Source of the DNA: JAEUOS01 sp046160545
Lineage (GTDB): Bacteria > Pseudomonadota > Gammaproteobacteria > Burkholderiales > JAEUOS01
Assembly: GCA_046160545.1 (NCBI GenBank)
Contig: JBJXGS010000113.1
Location: 1 to 64,000 of the forward strand
DNA: 64,000 nt
Reading direction: 5' to 3'
The notes under the pieces are model-generated. The model was not told the DNA's origin and made no database searches. It saw only the letters and a list, made by a program, of their open reading frames with translations. Both the position numbers and the translations under genes were made by a program. How positions within the stretch are numbered: the stretch's first letter is position 1; each line of letters opens with the position of its first letter. This document shows, in pieces, positions 47,574-56,941 of the stretch.

Positions 47574-48239
47574 CTAGAGGAACTGGGCGAGCGGACGCAA
47601 GAGCACTGCCAGTCCGATATTGAATGCCGCCAGCAGCGGCATCATCCAGTACTCGAGCAGGCGCGTTGCAGCCAGCGCCAGCACGATGAAAAATCCGAAA
47701 CCCTCGATGCGCGAGAGCATCAGCGCCTGCGCATAGGGCAGCACCGCGACCAGCATGCGCCCGCCGTCAAGCGGCGGCAAAGGGAACAGGTTCAGTGCGG
47801 CCATGACGAAATTGACCAGCACACCGGCCTGCGCCATGCCTGTGAAGAAGGTCTCGTCAACGCCGGCGATGGCCAGGAATGCCGCGAACAGTGCCCACAT
47901 GAGGGCCATCAGGAGGTTGGATGCCGGCCCGGCGAACGCCACCCACAGCATGTCCTGCTTGGGGCGCCGCAGGTTGCGGCTGTCGACCGGAACCGGCTTG
48001 GCATAACCGAAGACGAAATTGCCGGAGGTCATGAAATAGAGCAACAGCGGCATCGCGACGGTGCCAAACCAGTCCACGTGGCGCAGCGGGTTGAGCGACA
48101 AGCGCCCCATGACGGCGGCGGTGGAATCACCGAAATGCCGCGCCGCGTATCCGTGGGCCGCCTCGTGCAATGTGATTGCCAGCAACACCGGGATCGCGTA
48201 GATCGCGATGGTTTGTACGAGAGAAGCTGACACGGCCAT
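47574..48239 (-). CDS. Site-2 protease family (M50) integral membrane metalloprotease
   Basis: This 221-residue protein has the zinc motif HEAAH (His25-His29) in the first membrane span and the second motif PLDGGRML in a later span. It is the short PDZ-less rhomboid-neighbour type of M50 peptidase, not RseP. About five hydrophobic spans are present. Substrate unknown. It lies between yciO (seven bases upstream) and trpS (18 bases downstream), a grouping that I recognise as recurrent in betaproteobacteria. Confidence 0.9.
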   Translation of the reverse strand: MAVSASLVQTIAIYAIPVLLAITLHEAAHGYAARHFGDSTAAVMGRLSLNPLRHVDWFGTVAMPLLLYFMTSGNFVFGYAKPVPVDSRNLRRPKQDMLWVAFAGPASNLLMALMWALFAAFLAIAGVDETFFTGMAQAGVLVNFVMAALNLFPLPPLDGGRMLVAVLPYAQALMLSRIEGFGFFIVLALAATRLLEYWMMPLLAAFNIGLAVLLRPLAQFL

Positions 48240-48246
48240 GATTTTA

Positions 48247-48882
48247 TCAAACGGGCATCGCGAGACCGAGGCGCGCGAGGTCGCCGGCGCCGCTGCGTAG
48301 CACCGTCGGTGTCGGTCCGGTCATGTCGATGACACTGGTGGGCACGATGCCGCATGCGCCACCATCCAGGATCAGTTCGACCGCATTGCCCAGGCGTTCG
48401 CGAATGTCGTCCGGATCGTTGAGCGGCTCCTCGACCCCCGGCAGGATCAGCGTGGTCGACAACAATGGTTCGCCCAGTTCGTCCAGGAGCGCGCGCGCGA
48501 CCACGTGGTCGGGGACGCGCAGCCCGATGCTGCGGCGGCGCGGATGCGCCAGGCGTCGCGGTACCTCACGGCTGGCCTCGAGGATGAAGGTATAGGCGCC
48601 CGGCGTGGCGGCCTTGAGCAGGCGGTACTGTGAATTGTCGACCTTGGCGAAGATGGCGATTTCGGACAGGTCGCGACAGACGATCGTGAAATGATGCCTC
48701 TCGTCGACGCCGCGGATGCGGCGCATCGCCAGTGCCGCGTCCTTGTCGCCCAGATGACAGCCCAATGCATAGCAGGAGTCGGTCGGATAGACGATCACTC
48801 CCCCCCGCCGCACGACGTCGGCGGCCTGGCGAATTGAACGCGCTTGGGGATGGGTCGGATGGACGACCAGGACTTGGGACAT
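48247..48882 (-). CDS. yciO: YciO/Sua5/YrdC family protein (threonylcarbamoyl-AMP synthase-like)
   Basis: This 211-residue protein starts MSQVLVVHPTHPQARSIRQAADVVRRGG and carries VIVYPTDSCYALGC, which resembles YciO more than the tRNA t6A enzyme TsaC. The dsRNA-binding-like fold and C-terminal GPTPTVLRSGAGDLARLG fit. Its own substrate is unclear, although homologues make threonylcarbamoyl-AMP. The ATG at 48882 matches the family; codons up to 48918 are open but non-homologous. It lies 46 bases after the PHP gene, with a small A7-loop hairpin (48893-48909) between. Confidence 0.9.
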   Translation of the reverse strand: MSQVLVVHPTHPQARSIRQAADVVRRGGVIVYPTDSCYALGCHLGDKDAALAMRRIRGVDERHHFTIVCRDLSEIAIFAKVDNSQYRLLKAATPGAYTFILEASREVPRRLAHPRRRSIGLRVPDHVVARALLDELGEPLLSTTLILPGVEEPLNDPDDIRERLGNAVELILDGGACGIVPTSVIDMTGPTPTVLRSGAGDLARLGLAMPV

Positions 48883-48928
48883 GCTCTTTGGCGCCGGAAA
48901 AAAACCGGCTGCGCTCAAGGCTATTCAG

Positions 48929-49777
48929 TCAATTCCAGAGACTCCACACCGGAGTCAGGTCGGCAGGCAGGGCTGGCAGGGCACCCGGGTCGACGCGACT
49001 CTCGCCGGGGCCGTGGTAGTCCGAACCGCGCGAAGCCAGAAAGCCGTAGCAGCGGCAGGTCTCGGCGAAGTGGTTGTACTGGTCGGTAGTATGGCTGCCG
49101 GTCATGACCTCGATGGCGCGCCCGCCCAATTCCTTGAACTCGCTGAAAAAGCGTGCCAGGGCAGCCGAGCCCAGCTTGTAGCGCCCCGGATGTGCAATCA
49201 CCGCGACGCCACCGGCGGCGTGGATCCAGGTCAGCGCCTCGGACATGCTCGCCCAGTCGTGCGCGACATAACCGGGCTTGCCTTCGGTCAGGTAGCGCGA
49301 AAAAGCCTGGTGCACCGAACTTACCTTGCCTTCCTGCACCAGGTAACGCGCGAAGTGGGTGCGCGAGACCAGTTCCGGGTTGATGGCGTACTTGCGCGCG
49401 CCTTCCAGGGCCCCTGTCACGCCAGCCACGCCCAGATCGAAGGCCATGCGCTGCGCACGGCCTTCGCGGCCGGCGCGAATGCCCGCCAGTCCGCGCATCA
49501 ACTCGGGATTTGCAGCATCGATGTTGAGGCCAACAATGTGGATGGTCGTCCCCGCTGCAGCGGGGTCGGCGCGCCAAGTGACCGATATCTCGACCCCGGG
49601 GATGAAGCGCATGCCCAGTTCGCGCGCCGCCACGCCGGCCTCGGTGAGTCCGCCGGTGTCGTCGTGATCCGTCAATGCCCAGACGTCCACCCCGCCGGCG
49701 CGCGCGCGCGCGGCGACCTCCGCGGGCTTGAGCAGCCCGTCGGAGGCGATCGAATGCGAATGCAGGTCGACGTTCAT
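48929..49777 (-). CDS. PHP-domain phosphoesterase (RNase AM / nucleoside 3',5'-bisphosphatase type)
   Basis: This 282-residue PHP enzyme has the metal ligands DLHSHSIASDG (His6, His8), ALTDHDDTGG, GVEIS and the later SRTHFARYL, then AHPGRYK and SRGSDYHGPGE. This set belongs to the YciV/TrpH group, which removes 5' nucleotides of short RNAs or dephosphorylates 3',5'-bisphosphates. The ATG at 49777 overlaps the stop of the alpha/beta hydrolase gene (ATGA, 49774-49777). Upstream codons to 49933 are open but unlike the family. Next to yciO as in many gammaproteobacteria and betaproteobacteria. Confidence 0.9.
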   Translation of the reverse strand: MNVDLHSHSIASDGLLKPAEVAARARAGGVDVWALTDHDDTGGLTEAGVAARELGMRFIPGVEISVTWRADPAAAGTTIHIVGLNIDAANPELMRGLAGIRAGREGRAQRMAFDLGVAGVTGALEGARKYAINPELVSRTHFARYLVQEGKVSSVHQAFSRYLTEGKPGYVAHDWASMSEALTWIHAAGGVAVIAHPGRYKLGSAALARFFSEFKELGGRAIEVMTGSHTTDQYNHFAETCRCYGFLASRGSDYHGPGESRVDPGALPALPADLTPVWSLWN

Positions 49778-50667
49778 GCGACGCTGCGCGCCTCGGCAAG
49801 AAAAGCCTCGATCATGGTCGCCAGACGCTCCGGTTGGTCGTGATGCATCATGTGGCCGGCGTCTTCGATCATCGCGCTCTTGACGTTCGCAAATATCGCA
49901 AGACGGCGCTGATACTCGGGTTCGTCGATCCATTTGGACAGCATTTCCGACTGGCGCGCTGCCACCGCCAGCACCGGAGCCGTGATCGCGGCCCAGCAGG
50001 CCTCGGCTTCATCGATTCGAAACAGCTTGCCATCGACGATCTTGTGCGCCGGGTCGGCCAACAATACGACGCGGCCGTCCTTCTCCGTGCCCCAGTGACG
50101 TGCCAGGAAGTGCGCCTTTTCCGCGCTCAGACGCGGATTGCTGCGCATCAGGCGACGCTCGAGGCCCGCGAAGTCGGCGTAGGGCCGCAATTCCGGGGCT
50201 GACGCCAGTTCGTCCATATAACGCCGGTAGCGTGCCGGGGCGTCGGCGGCCTTGCCACCACGCTTGCCGAAGCTCTCAAGTATCACCAGCGTCCTGACCC
50301 GGTCAGGCCGAACTCCGGCATAGTGGCTGGCGACATTGCCACCCATGCTGTGGCCGATCAGGTCGATCGGCGCATCCGGCGAATAGTGCCGCGCGAGGAA
50401 ATCCAGGTCGGCGATGTAGTCCGTGAACCAGTAGGAGTCGGTAGCGGGGCCCTGTGTCAGCCCGTAACCACGCCAGTCGGGAGCAACCACGCACCAGTCC
50501 CCCTGCAAAGCATCGACCAGGAACTGGAATGAAGCGGAGACATCCATCCAGCCATGCACCATGAAGAGCTTCGGCGCAGATGGATCGCCCCACAGGCGAA
50601 CGTGGTAACGAAGACCCCGCAGGGAAACAAACTCGGAACGGCTGGATTTCAAGCAAAAGCCGCGCAT
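49774..50667 (-). CDS. Alpha/beta hydrolase fold protein
   Basis: This 297-residue protein has the oxyanion HGW segment (LFMVHGWMDVSASFQF), the nucleophile elbow GHSMGG (Ser107) and a C-terminal active-site His in DAGHMMHHDQPE. It belongs to the general epoxide-hydrolase/lipase-like group, and the substrate is unknown. Translational coupling to the PHP gene suggests a shared transcript with yciO, the M50 protease and trpS. Confidence 0.88.
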   Translation of the reverse strand: MRGFCLKSSRSEFVSLRGLRYHVRLWGDPSAPKLFMVHGWMDVSASFQFLVDALQGDWCVVAPDWRGYGLTQGPATDSYWFTDYIADLDFLARHYSPDAPIDLIGHSMGGNVASHYAGVRPDRVRTLVILESFGKRGGKAADAPARYRRYMDELASAPELRPYADFAGLERRLMRSNPRLSAEKAHFLARHWGTEKDGRVVLLADPAHKIVDGKLFRIDEAEACWAAITAPVLAVAARQSEMLSKWIDEPEYQRRLAIFANVKSAMIEDAGHMMHHDQPERLATMIEAFLAEARSVA

Positions 50668-50737
50668 CCTCGCGGACTGCGGCCGATGTCGCGATGCAGC
50701 ATTTTACACGCCGGGACCACTCCGCAGGGATTGCCCC

Positions 50738-51322
50738 TTAGCGGCAGCGCCGCCCTTCGGCCGCGATTTCGGCACCCCGCAACGCGCCGCTTGCCGCCCC
50801 CAGGGCAGTCCAGAACTCGCGCCCGCGACCTCCGCCAAACAAGGAGCCGAGCCAGGCCCCCGCAAGGCCGCCCCAGAAGCTGCCCTGGTTAAGTCCAGGC
50901 CCGCAAGGATCGGCGGCCTGGCCTCCCAGGGTCGCTCCCAAGGCACCACCCACCGCAACACCGCCCAGACGGTTGCCTGCCTGCGTGCCGATCAGGGTCC
51001 CTGCCACGGCGCCTGCCAATTGGCCACTTGCGCGCTGCTCTGCGGCACTGACCGTGGACACCGGTGCGGAATCATTCGAGTACACGCGACCCGGTAGCGG
51101 ACGCACAGCCGGGTGGCTGTCAGGGTCGGCAAACCAGCGCGGGTTGGTGGACTGCGTACCCTCGCGGTTGGTGACATCGCGATCCAGGACATGTGCTACG
51201 CCTGGCAATGCCAATACGGTCGTCGATCCGCCGGGCGTACTGACGGTGGCGCATGCAGCCAACGCGAGCGCTGCGGCAGCCATGCCGAGGCGGCGTATGA
51301 TTTCGCGAATCGGCAGGGGCAT
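50738..51322 (-). CDS. Glycine-zipper outer-membrane-type lipoprotein
   Basis: This 194-residue protein has a lipoprotein signal peptide (MPLPIREIIRRLG, hydrophobic core, lipobox LALAAC with Cys24). The C-terminal half has repeated small-residue Gly motifs (LAGAVAGTLIGTQAGNRLGGVAVGGALGATLGG in parts), typical of glycine-zipper proteins such as the 17-kDa antigen family that associate with membranes. The start at 51322 supplies the charged n-region. It is divergent from the acyl-CoA synthetase gene with only 12 bases between start codons. Confidence 0.82.
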   Translation of the reverse strand: MPLPIREIIRRLGMAAAALALAACATVSTPGGSTTVLALPGVAHVLDRDVTNREGTQSTNPRWFADPDSHPAVRPLPGRVYSNDSAPVSTVSAAEQRASGQLAGAVAGTLIGTQAGNRLGGVAVGGALGATLGGQAADPCGPGLNQGSFWGGLAGAWLGSLFGGGRGREFWTALGAASGALRGAEIAAEGRRCR

Positions 51323-51334
51323 CAGGCGAGGTAG

Positions 51335-53026
51335 ATGAAGCAAGAGGACCGGTACGAGGAACTCTATACCAGTTTTCGCTGGTTGGTTCCAGACAATTTC
51401 AATATTGCCCACGCGTGCTGCACGCGCTGGGCCGGCGACCCTGCTCGTATCGCCCTGCTGCCGGGGGACGATGGGACCTCGGCGCCGGTCACCTATGCAC
51501 AGCTGCAGGCCGAGGCCAACCGCCTGTCCAATGCGCTTTGCGAGCGGGGCGTTGCACAGGGTGACCGGGTCGCGATCATGCTGCCGCAGCGCCGGGAAAC
51601 CGTCGTCGCGCACATCGCCTGCTACCAGATGGGTGCGGTGGCCATGCCCCTGTCGGTGCTCTTCGGCCCCGACGCGCTGGAGTATCGCCTGGTCGACAGC
51701 GGAGCGGTCGCCGCCCTGACCGACACGCAGTCTGCGGCCAACCTGGCCACCGTGCGCAAGCGTTGCACGCAATTGCGAACCGTCATTGCTTGCGATCCCG
51801 GCACCCAGGACAGTCATGACTACGCGGCACTGATCGCGGCTAATCGACCGACTTTCAATGCGGTTGCGACCCACGCCGACACCCCGGCGCTACTCATCTA
51901 TACCAGTGGCACCACCGGCCCGCCCAAAGGAGCCCTCAAGCCCCACCGCGTCTTGATCGGCAATCTGCCTGGCTTTGTCGCGTCCCAGAACTGGTTTCCG
52001 CAGGAGGGCGACGTGTTCTGGTCGCCAGCCGACTGGGCATGGACCGGCGGCTTGATGGACGCGCTTTTGCCGACGCTCTACTTCGGTCGCCCCATCGTCG
52101 CCGGCAGCGCCCGCGACGCGGCGGGCCGCTTCGATGCGCGCGCCGCCTGCGAGTTGATGCAGCGCCACGCGGTCACCAACGTTTTTTTGTTTCCGACCGC
52201 CCTCAAGATCATCATGAAGGGCGTGCCTCGGCCTCGCCGCGAATACCGGCTCCGGCTGCGCGCCATCATGAGCGCCGGCGAGGCGGTCGGCGAGACGCTC
52301 TTCGCCTGGGCGAAGAGCGAGTTGGGCGTGACGATCAACGAAATGTTCGGCCAGACCGAGATCAACTACGTGGTTGGCAACTGCTCCAGTTATTGGCCTG
52401 CCAAGCCCGGCGCCATCGGCAGGCCCTACCCAGGACACCGCGTCGCGTTGATCGATGCAGAGGGCCGCGAGGTACCACGCGGCACACCGGGCGAGATCGC
52501 GGTGAACCGCAACGACATCCACGGTCACCCCGACCCGGTCTTTTTCCTGGGCTACTGGGGTAGAGAGGATGCGACCCGTGCCAAATTCAGCGGTGACTGG
52601 GGCCGCACCGGGGACGAGGCCGTCATGGACGAGGACGGGTACCTCTGGTATCAGGGCCGCGCGGACGACATGTTCAAGGCTGCGGGCTATCGCATCGGCC
52701 CCTCGGAGGTGGAGAATTGCCTCCTCAAGCACCCGGCGATCGCCAACGCAGCAGTGGTGCCAAAGCCGGACGCCGAACGCGGCGCGCTGGTCAAGGCCTA
52801 CATCGTGCTGGTCGCAGGTGTGGTCGGTGACGACGCTCTCAAGCGCGACATCCAGGCCTTGGTGCGCAGCACGCTGGCACCCTACGAGTACCCGCGCGAG
52901 ATCGAGTTCATCGATGCATTGCCGATGACCACCACGGGCAAGGTGCAGCGTCGCGTGCTGCGCCTGGCCGAAGAAGAACGCCATCGCAGCACGATGGCAT
53001 CCACCTCCATGAAAGGAAATCCATGA
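51335..53026 (+). CDS. AMP-forming acyl-CoA synthetase
   Basis: This 563-residue ANL-superfamily ligase activates a carboxylic acid to acyl-AMP and then acyl-CoA. The P-loop YTSGTTGPPKG is at 189-199. FWSPADWAWTGGLMDALLP, then EMFGQTEINYVVGN and GRADDMFKAAGYRIGPSEVE follow, with catalytic Lys536 in TTTGKVQRR. The TW-rich acyl pocket resembles acetyl/propionyl/medium-chain acyl-CoA synthetases. The specific acid is unknown. The stop overlaps the GST start (ATGA, 53023-53026). Confidence 0.9.
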   Translation: MKQEDRYEELYTSFRWLVPDNFNIAHACCTRWAGDPARIALLPGDDGTSAPVTYAQLQAEANRLSNALCERGVAQGDRVAIMLPQRRETVVAHIACYQMGAVAMPLSVLFGPDALEYRLVDSGAVAALTDTQSAANLATVRKRCTQLRTVIACDPGTQDSHDYAALIAANRPTFNAVATHADTPALLIYTSGTTGPPKGALKPHRVLIGNLPGFVASQNWFPQEGDVFWSPADWAWTGGLMDALLPTLYFGRPIVAGSARDAAGRFDARAACELMQRHAVTNVFLFPTALKIIMKGVPRPRREYRLRLRAIMSAGEAVGETLFAWAKSELGVTINEMFGQTEINYVVGNCSSYWPAKPGAIGRPYPGHRVALIDAEGREVPRGTPGEIAVNRNDIHGHPDPVFFLGYWGREDATRAKFSGDWGRTGDEAVMDEDGYLWYQGRADDMFKAAGYRIGPSEVENCLLKHPAIANAAVVPKPDAERGALVKAYIVLVAGVVGDDALKRDIQALVRSTLAPYEYPREIEFIDALPMTTTGKVQRRVLRLAEEERHRSTMASTSMKGNP

Positions 53027-53646
53027 TCGACCTGTATACCGCCGCGACGCACAACGGCATGCGCGCCAACATCGCGTTGGCCGAGTCGGGTCTCGCCTAC
53101 CGCGTGCACAAGGTGACTCTGGCCACCCCGCTGCCCCAGCGTGGCGACGACTTTCTGGCCGCGACACCTTACGGACGCATCCCGGCCATCGTCGATGACG
53201 CCGGGCCCGGGGGGCCGATCAGCATCAGCCAGTCCGGCGCGGTGATGATCTATGTAGCCGGCAAGGCACCGCACCTGTGGCCGGCAGGGGATCGCGAACG
53301 CATTGCAGCGCTGCAATGGCTGATGTTCGCGTGCAGCGACACCGCCGTATGGAACGCGGTCATGAACCAGGTGGGCCTCAACATGATTCCCGACGGCGAC
53401 GGGCGCTTGTCCGAGATCGTGCGTCGCGGGCGACTGCTGCGCTGGTTTGGCGAGGCAGACACGCAACTGGCAAAGACCGAATACCTGTCAGGCGCCACCT
53501 GCGCGCTGCCCGACTACGCTCTCTATCCGGTGGTCAACCAGCGCCGCGCCTGGGTCGACGAGGCCGGCCTTGTGCATCTGGCGCGCTGGGCCGATGCGGT
53601 CGGTGCGCGGGCTGGGGTAAAGCGGGGACTCGCAGAGTCGTCCTGA
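53023..53646 (+). CDS. Glutathione S-transferase family protein
   Basis: This 207-residue protein has the N-terminal thioredoxin-like domain (DLYTAATHNGMRANIALAES, then ATPYGRIPAIVDD, then SISQSGAVMIYVA) and a helical C-terminal domain. The N-terminal region resembles YfcG/YghU-like bacterial GSTs, with Thr/Asn in place of a clear catalytic Tyr. Translationally coupled to the acyl-CoA synthetase gene, so it may act on the same pathway, but this is only context. Confidence 0.88.
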   Translation: MIDLYTAATHNGMRANIALAESGLAYRVHKVTLATPLPQRGDDFLAATPYGRIPAIVDDAGPGGPISISQSGAVMIYVAGKAPHLWPAGDRERIAALQWLMFACSDTAVWNAVMNQVGLNMIPDGDGRLSEIVRRGRLLRWFGEADTQLAKTEYLSGATCALPDYALYPVVNQRRAWVDEAGLVHLARWADAVGARAGVKRGLAESS

Positions 53647-53664
53647 GGAACGGCAGATCGCATC

Positions 53665-54354
53665 ATGTCGGACAAGATCCGGCTCGTCTGCGCGACGCGC
53701 GAATCGCGCGAAGCATTCTTCACCAGCACCGCCCTGGGCCGTTCGCTTTCGCTATATGGCTTTCCGTTTGTCGAAGTGCGGCTTTTCCCCGGCAACACCC
53801 AGGGCCTGCCCCATTGCTACAACACGGCGATTGACGAGGCCGCCGCCGACCCCGCGCTCCTGGTCTTTATTCATGACGACATCTGGCTCATCGACCTTTT
53901 CTGGGTCGATCGCCTGATCGATGCGGCGCGCGCCTTCGATATCTCCGGGGTGGCTGGCAACCGACGCCGGCTGCCAGGTCAGCCGGCATGGCACCTGGCC
54001 GACAACCTGACCGACTGGGATGCGCGCGAGAACCTGAGCGGCATCGTCGCGCAGGGGAGCGGCTTTCCTCCCACTAGCGTTTCGTTTTACGGTCCTGCAT
54101 ATCAGGAGGTGAAGCTGCTCGACGGCGCGCTTCTGGTCGTGCCCAGCGCGAAGCTCGCCAGGCATTCGTTGCGTTTCGACGAGCGTTTCGATTTTCATTG
54201 CTACGACATGGACTTCTGCCGCAGCGCCGAACAGCGCGGGATGAGCATGGGCACCTGGCCGCTTTCGATCGCGCACGAAAGCTCGGGGACCGGCCTGGGA
54301 AGCGCCTCCTGGTCAAAGGACTACGCGCGCTACATCGAAAAGTGGGGCGACTAG
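53665..54354 (+). CDS. Glycosyltransferase-like protein (GT-A fold, StrF-like)
   Basis: This 229-residue protein has the pattern VCATRESREAFFTSTALGRSL, VFIHDDIWLIDLFWVDRLIDA (DD acidic motif for nucleotide-sugar metal), and a final CYDMDFCRSAEQRG, then AHESSGTG. This matches the small glycosyltransferase family related to StrF. The sugar and acceptor are unknown. It lies 18 bases after the GST gene and could be in the same transcript, but there is no obvious link in function. Confidence 0.75.
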   Translation: MSDKIRLVCATRESREAFFTSTALGRSLSLYGFPFVEVRLFPGNTQGLPHCYNTAIDEAAADPALLVFIHDDIWLIDLFWVDRLIDAARAFDISGVAGNRRRLPGQPAWHLADNLTDWDARENLSGIVAQGSGFPPTSVSFYGPAYQEVKLLDGALLVVPSAKLARHSLRFDERFDFHCYDMDFCRSAEQRGMSMGTWPLSIAHESSGTGLGSASWSKDYARYIEKWGD

Positions 54355-54395
54355 CGCGCCGGCCGCGCCACGTTCGGCTTGCGTTCCGGAAGCAC

Positions 54396-56768
54396 TCAGT
54401 TCGCGGCCGCGAGGCGCTTCCAGGTATCGACCACCGTGTCCGGGTTCAGGCCAAGCGCGGTAATGCCTTCATCCTTGAGCCACAACGCGAGATCGGGATA
54501 GTCGGACGGCCCCTGACCGCAGATGCCGACGTATTTTCCCTGTTTGCGGCAGGCGGCGATCGCCATCTTCAGCATCGCCTTGACTGCGGGGTCACGTTCG
54601 TCGAATGAACCCGCCACCAGGCCGGAGTCGCGGTCCAGGCCGAGGGTCAGCTGGGTCAGGTCGTTGGAGCCGATCGAGAAACCGTCGAAATGCTCGAGGT
54701 ACTGCTCCGCCAGGATCACGTTGGTGGGCAACTCGCACATCATGATGAGGCGCAGCCCACCCTGGCCGCGCACCAGGCCATGCGAGCCCAGGATGGCGAT
54801 GACCTTGCGGCACTCGTCGAGCGTGCGCACGAACGGGATCATGATCTCCACGTTGGTGAAGCCCAGGGTCTCGCGCACCTTCTTGATCGCCTCGCACTCC
54901 ATGCGGAAGCATTCGGCAAAATCCGGCGAGATGTAGCGCGCTGCACCGCGAAACCCAAGCATGGGATTTTCTTCGTCTGGCTCGTAGAGTGAGCCGCCGA
55001 TCAACTTCTTGTACTCGTTGGACTTGAAGTCCGACAGGCGCACGATCACCGGCTTGGGCCAGAACGCCGCGGCGATGGTCGACACGCCCTCGGCCAGCTT
55101 GTCGACGAAATAGGTGCGCGGGCTGGCGTAGCCGCGCGCGAGCGAATCGATCGCCCGGCGCAGGTCATCGGGCACCTTGGGATGATCGAGGATCGCGCGC
55201 GGATGGGCGGCGATGATGCTGTTGATGATGAATTCCAGGCGCGCCAGCGCGACACCCTCGTTCGGCAGCTGGCAGAAATCGAACGCCAGTTGCGGATTAC
55301 CGATGATCATGCCTATCTTGACCGGGATCTTCGGCATCTCGCCGCGACGCACCTCGGAAACCTCGGTTTCGAGGCGCCCGCCGTAGATGTTGCCGGTGTC
55401 GCCCTCGGCGCAGGAGACGGTTACCTCCATGCCATCCTTGAGGAGATCCGTGGCGTCGCCGCAACCGACCACTGCGGGGATGCCCAGCTCGCGCGCGATG
55501 ATCGCGGCATGGCAGGTGCGCCCCCCGCGGTTGGTGACGATCGCCGCGGCGCGCTGCATGACCGGCTCCCAATTGGGGTCGGTCATGTCGGTCACGAGGA
55601 TGTCACCGGGCTCGACCAAATCCATCTCGGTCGCATCCGCTACCAGGCGCACGCGACCGACGCCGATCTTCTGCCCGATCGCACGGCCGCTTACAAGCAC
55701 GGTGCCCTGACCCTTCAGCGTGAAGCGCTGCTGGGTATCACGGGTTTCCTGGGACTTGACCGTCTCGGGGCGCGCTTGCAGTATGTACATGCGTCCGTCA
55801 ACGCCGTCGCGGCCCCACTCGATATCCATCGGACGTCCATAGTGCTTTTCGATGGTCACGGCAATGCGCGCCAACTCGAGAACGTCGGTGTCGCTCAATG
55901 AAAAGCGGTCACGCTCGGCGTGGCTGACCTCGGTTGTGAGAGTCGATTTGCCTGCCGCCGCGGTGGTGCCGAACACCATCCGGGTCAGCTTGGATCCGAT
56001 CGAGCGACGGATGATCGCCGGCTTGCCGGCAGCCAGCATCGGCTTGTGTACATAGAACTCATCGGGATTGACCGCGCCCTGCACCACCGACTCGCCCAGA
56101 CCGTAAGCCGATGTGATGAAGACCACGTCGCGAAATCCGGACTCGGTGTCGAGGGTGAACATGACGCCGGCCGCCCCGCTATCGGAGCGCACCATGCGCT
56201 GCACTCCCGCCGAGAGTGCGACGTCGGCGTGCGCAAAGCCCTTGTGGACGCGATACGAGATCGCCCGGTCGTTGTACAGGGAAGCGAACACCTGGCGCAT
56301 CGCCGCGATGACGTTGTCTATGCCCGAGATGTTGAGAAAGGTCTCCTGCTGGCCCGCGAAGGACGCGTCCGGCAGATCTTCAGCCGTAGCCGAAGACCGC
56401 ACCGCGACCGAAATCGGCCCACCGGATTCCGCTTCCATGGCTGCATAGGCTTTTCGTACCGCGGCTTCGAAGGCATCCGGCAGCGGTTGGGCCTCGACCC
56501 AGGCGCGGATCTCGCGCCCCGCCTCGGCAAGTGCCTTGACATCGGCCACATCCAGAGTAGACAGGCGCGCTGCGATGCGGTCCGTCAGCCCCTGGTGCGA
56601 AAGAAACTCGCGATAGGCCTGGGCAGTGGTGGCAAAGCCGCCAGGCACACGCACGCCGGACGCCGCCAGCTGGCTGATCATTTCGCCCAAGGAAGCGTTC
56701 TTGCCACCAACCGTCCCGACATCGGTGTTGCGCAGTTCTTGAAGGGCGACCACGTGCTTGCCTGCCAT
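54396..56768 (-). CDS. ppsA: Phosphoenolpyruvate synthase
   Basis: This 790-residue enzyme converts pyruvate and ATP to PEP, AMP and phosphate, allowing growth on C3 and C2 substrates. The phosphohistidine is His420 in GGRTCHAAIIARELGIPA. The neighbouring Thr418 is the residue targeted by the regulatory kinase PpsR in this family. Other blocks are RSSATAEDLPDASFAGQQET and the C-terminal barrel end GICGQGPSDYPDLALWLKDEGI. It faces ppsR across 173 bases, a pairing seen in many proteobacteria. Confidence 0.97.
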   Translation of the reverse strand: MAGKHVVALQELRNTDVGTVGGKNASLGEMISQLAASGVRVPGGFATTAQAYREFLSHQGLTDRIAARLSTLDVADVKALAEAGREIRAWVEAQPLPDAFEAAVRKAYAAMEAESGGPISVAVRSSATAEDLPDASFAGQQETFLNISGIDNVIAAMRQVFASLYNDRAISYRVHKGFAHADVALSAGVQRMVRSDSGAAGVMFTLDTESGFRDVVFITSAYGLGESVVQGAVNPDEFYVHKPMLAAGKPAIIRRSIGSKLTRMVFGTTAAAGKSTLTTEVSHAERDRFSLSDTDVLELARIAVTIEKHYGRPMDIEWGRDGVDGRMYILQARPETVKSQETRDTQQRFTLKGQGTVLVSGRAIGQKIGVGRVRLVADATEMDLVEPGDILVTDMTDPNWEPVMQRAAAIVTNRGGRTCHAAIIARELGIPAVVGCGDATDLLKDGMEVTVSCAEGDTGNIYGGRLETEVSEVRRGEMPKIPVKIGMIIGNPQLAFDFCQLPNEGVALARLEFIINSIIAAHPRAILDHPKVPDDLRRAIDSLARGYASPRTYFVDKLAEGVSTIAAAFWPKPVIVRLSDFKSNEYKKLIGGSLYEPDEENPMLGFRGAARYISPDFAECFRMECEAIKKVRETLGFTNVEIMIPFVRTLDECRKVIAILGSHGLVRGQGGLRLIMMCELPTNVILAEQYLEHFDGFSIGSNDLTQLTLGLDRDSGLVAGSFDERDPAVKAMLKMAIAACRKQGKYVGICGQGPSDYPDLALWLKDEGITALGLNPDTVVDTWKRLAAAN

Positions 56769-56843
56769 GCGACTCCTTGGATGACTTGGCTACGCGCTGA
56801 CTGCGCGCCAGTGTCCGGATTCTAACCGTCCGTTGCGCCGGGC

Positions 56844-56866
56844 CGAGCGGAATGCTCGCCTACAAT
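56844..56866 (+). promoter_or_regulatory. Possible ppsR promoter -10 with upstream hairpin
   Basis: CGAGC-GGAAT-GCTCG (56844-56858) is directly followed by TACAAT (56861-56866), a good -10 box, about 75 bases before the ppsR ATG. No clear -35 is present at the standard distance, so an activator or operator at the dyad is possible. Confidence 0.35.
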
Positions 56867-56941
56867 GCGAACCTGCGACGCTCTTGCAGCGCCGCACGCC
56901 TCGACCCGCAGCCTCGACCCGCAGCCCCGTCTGCCGCTTCC

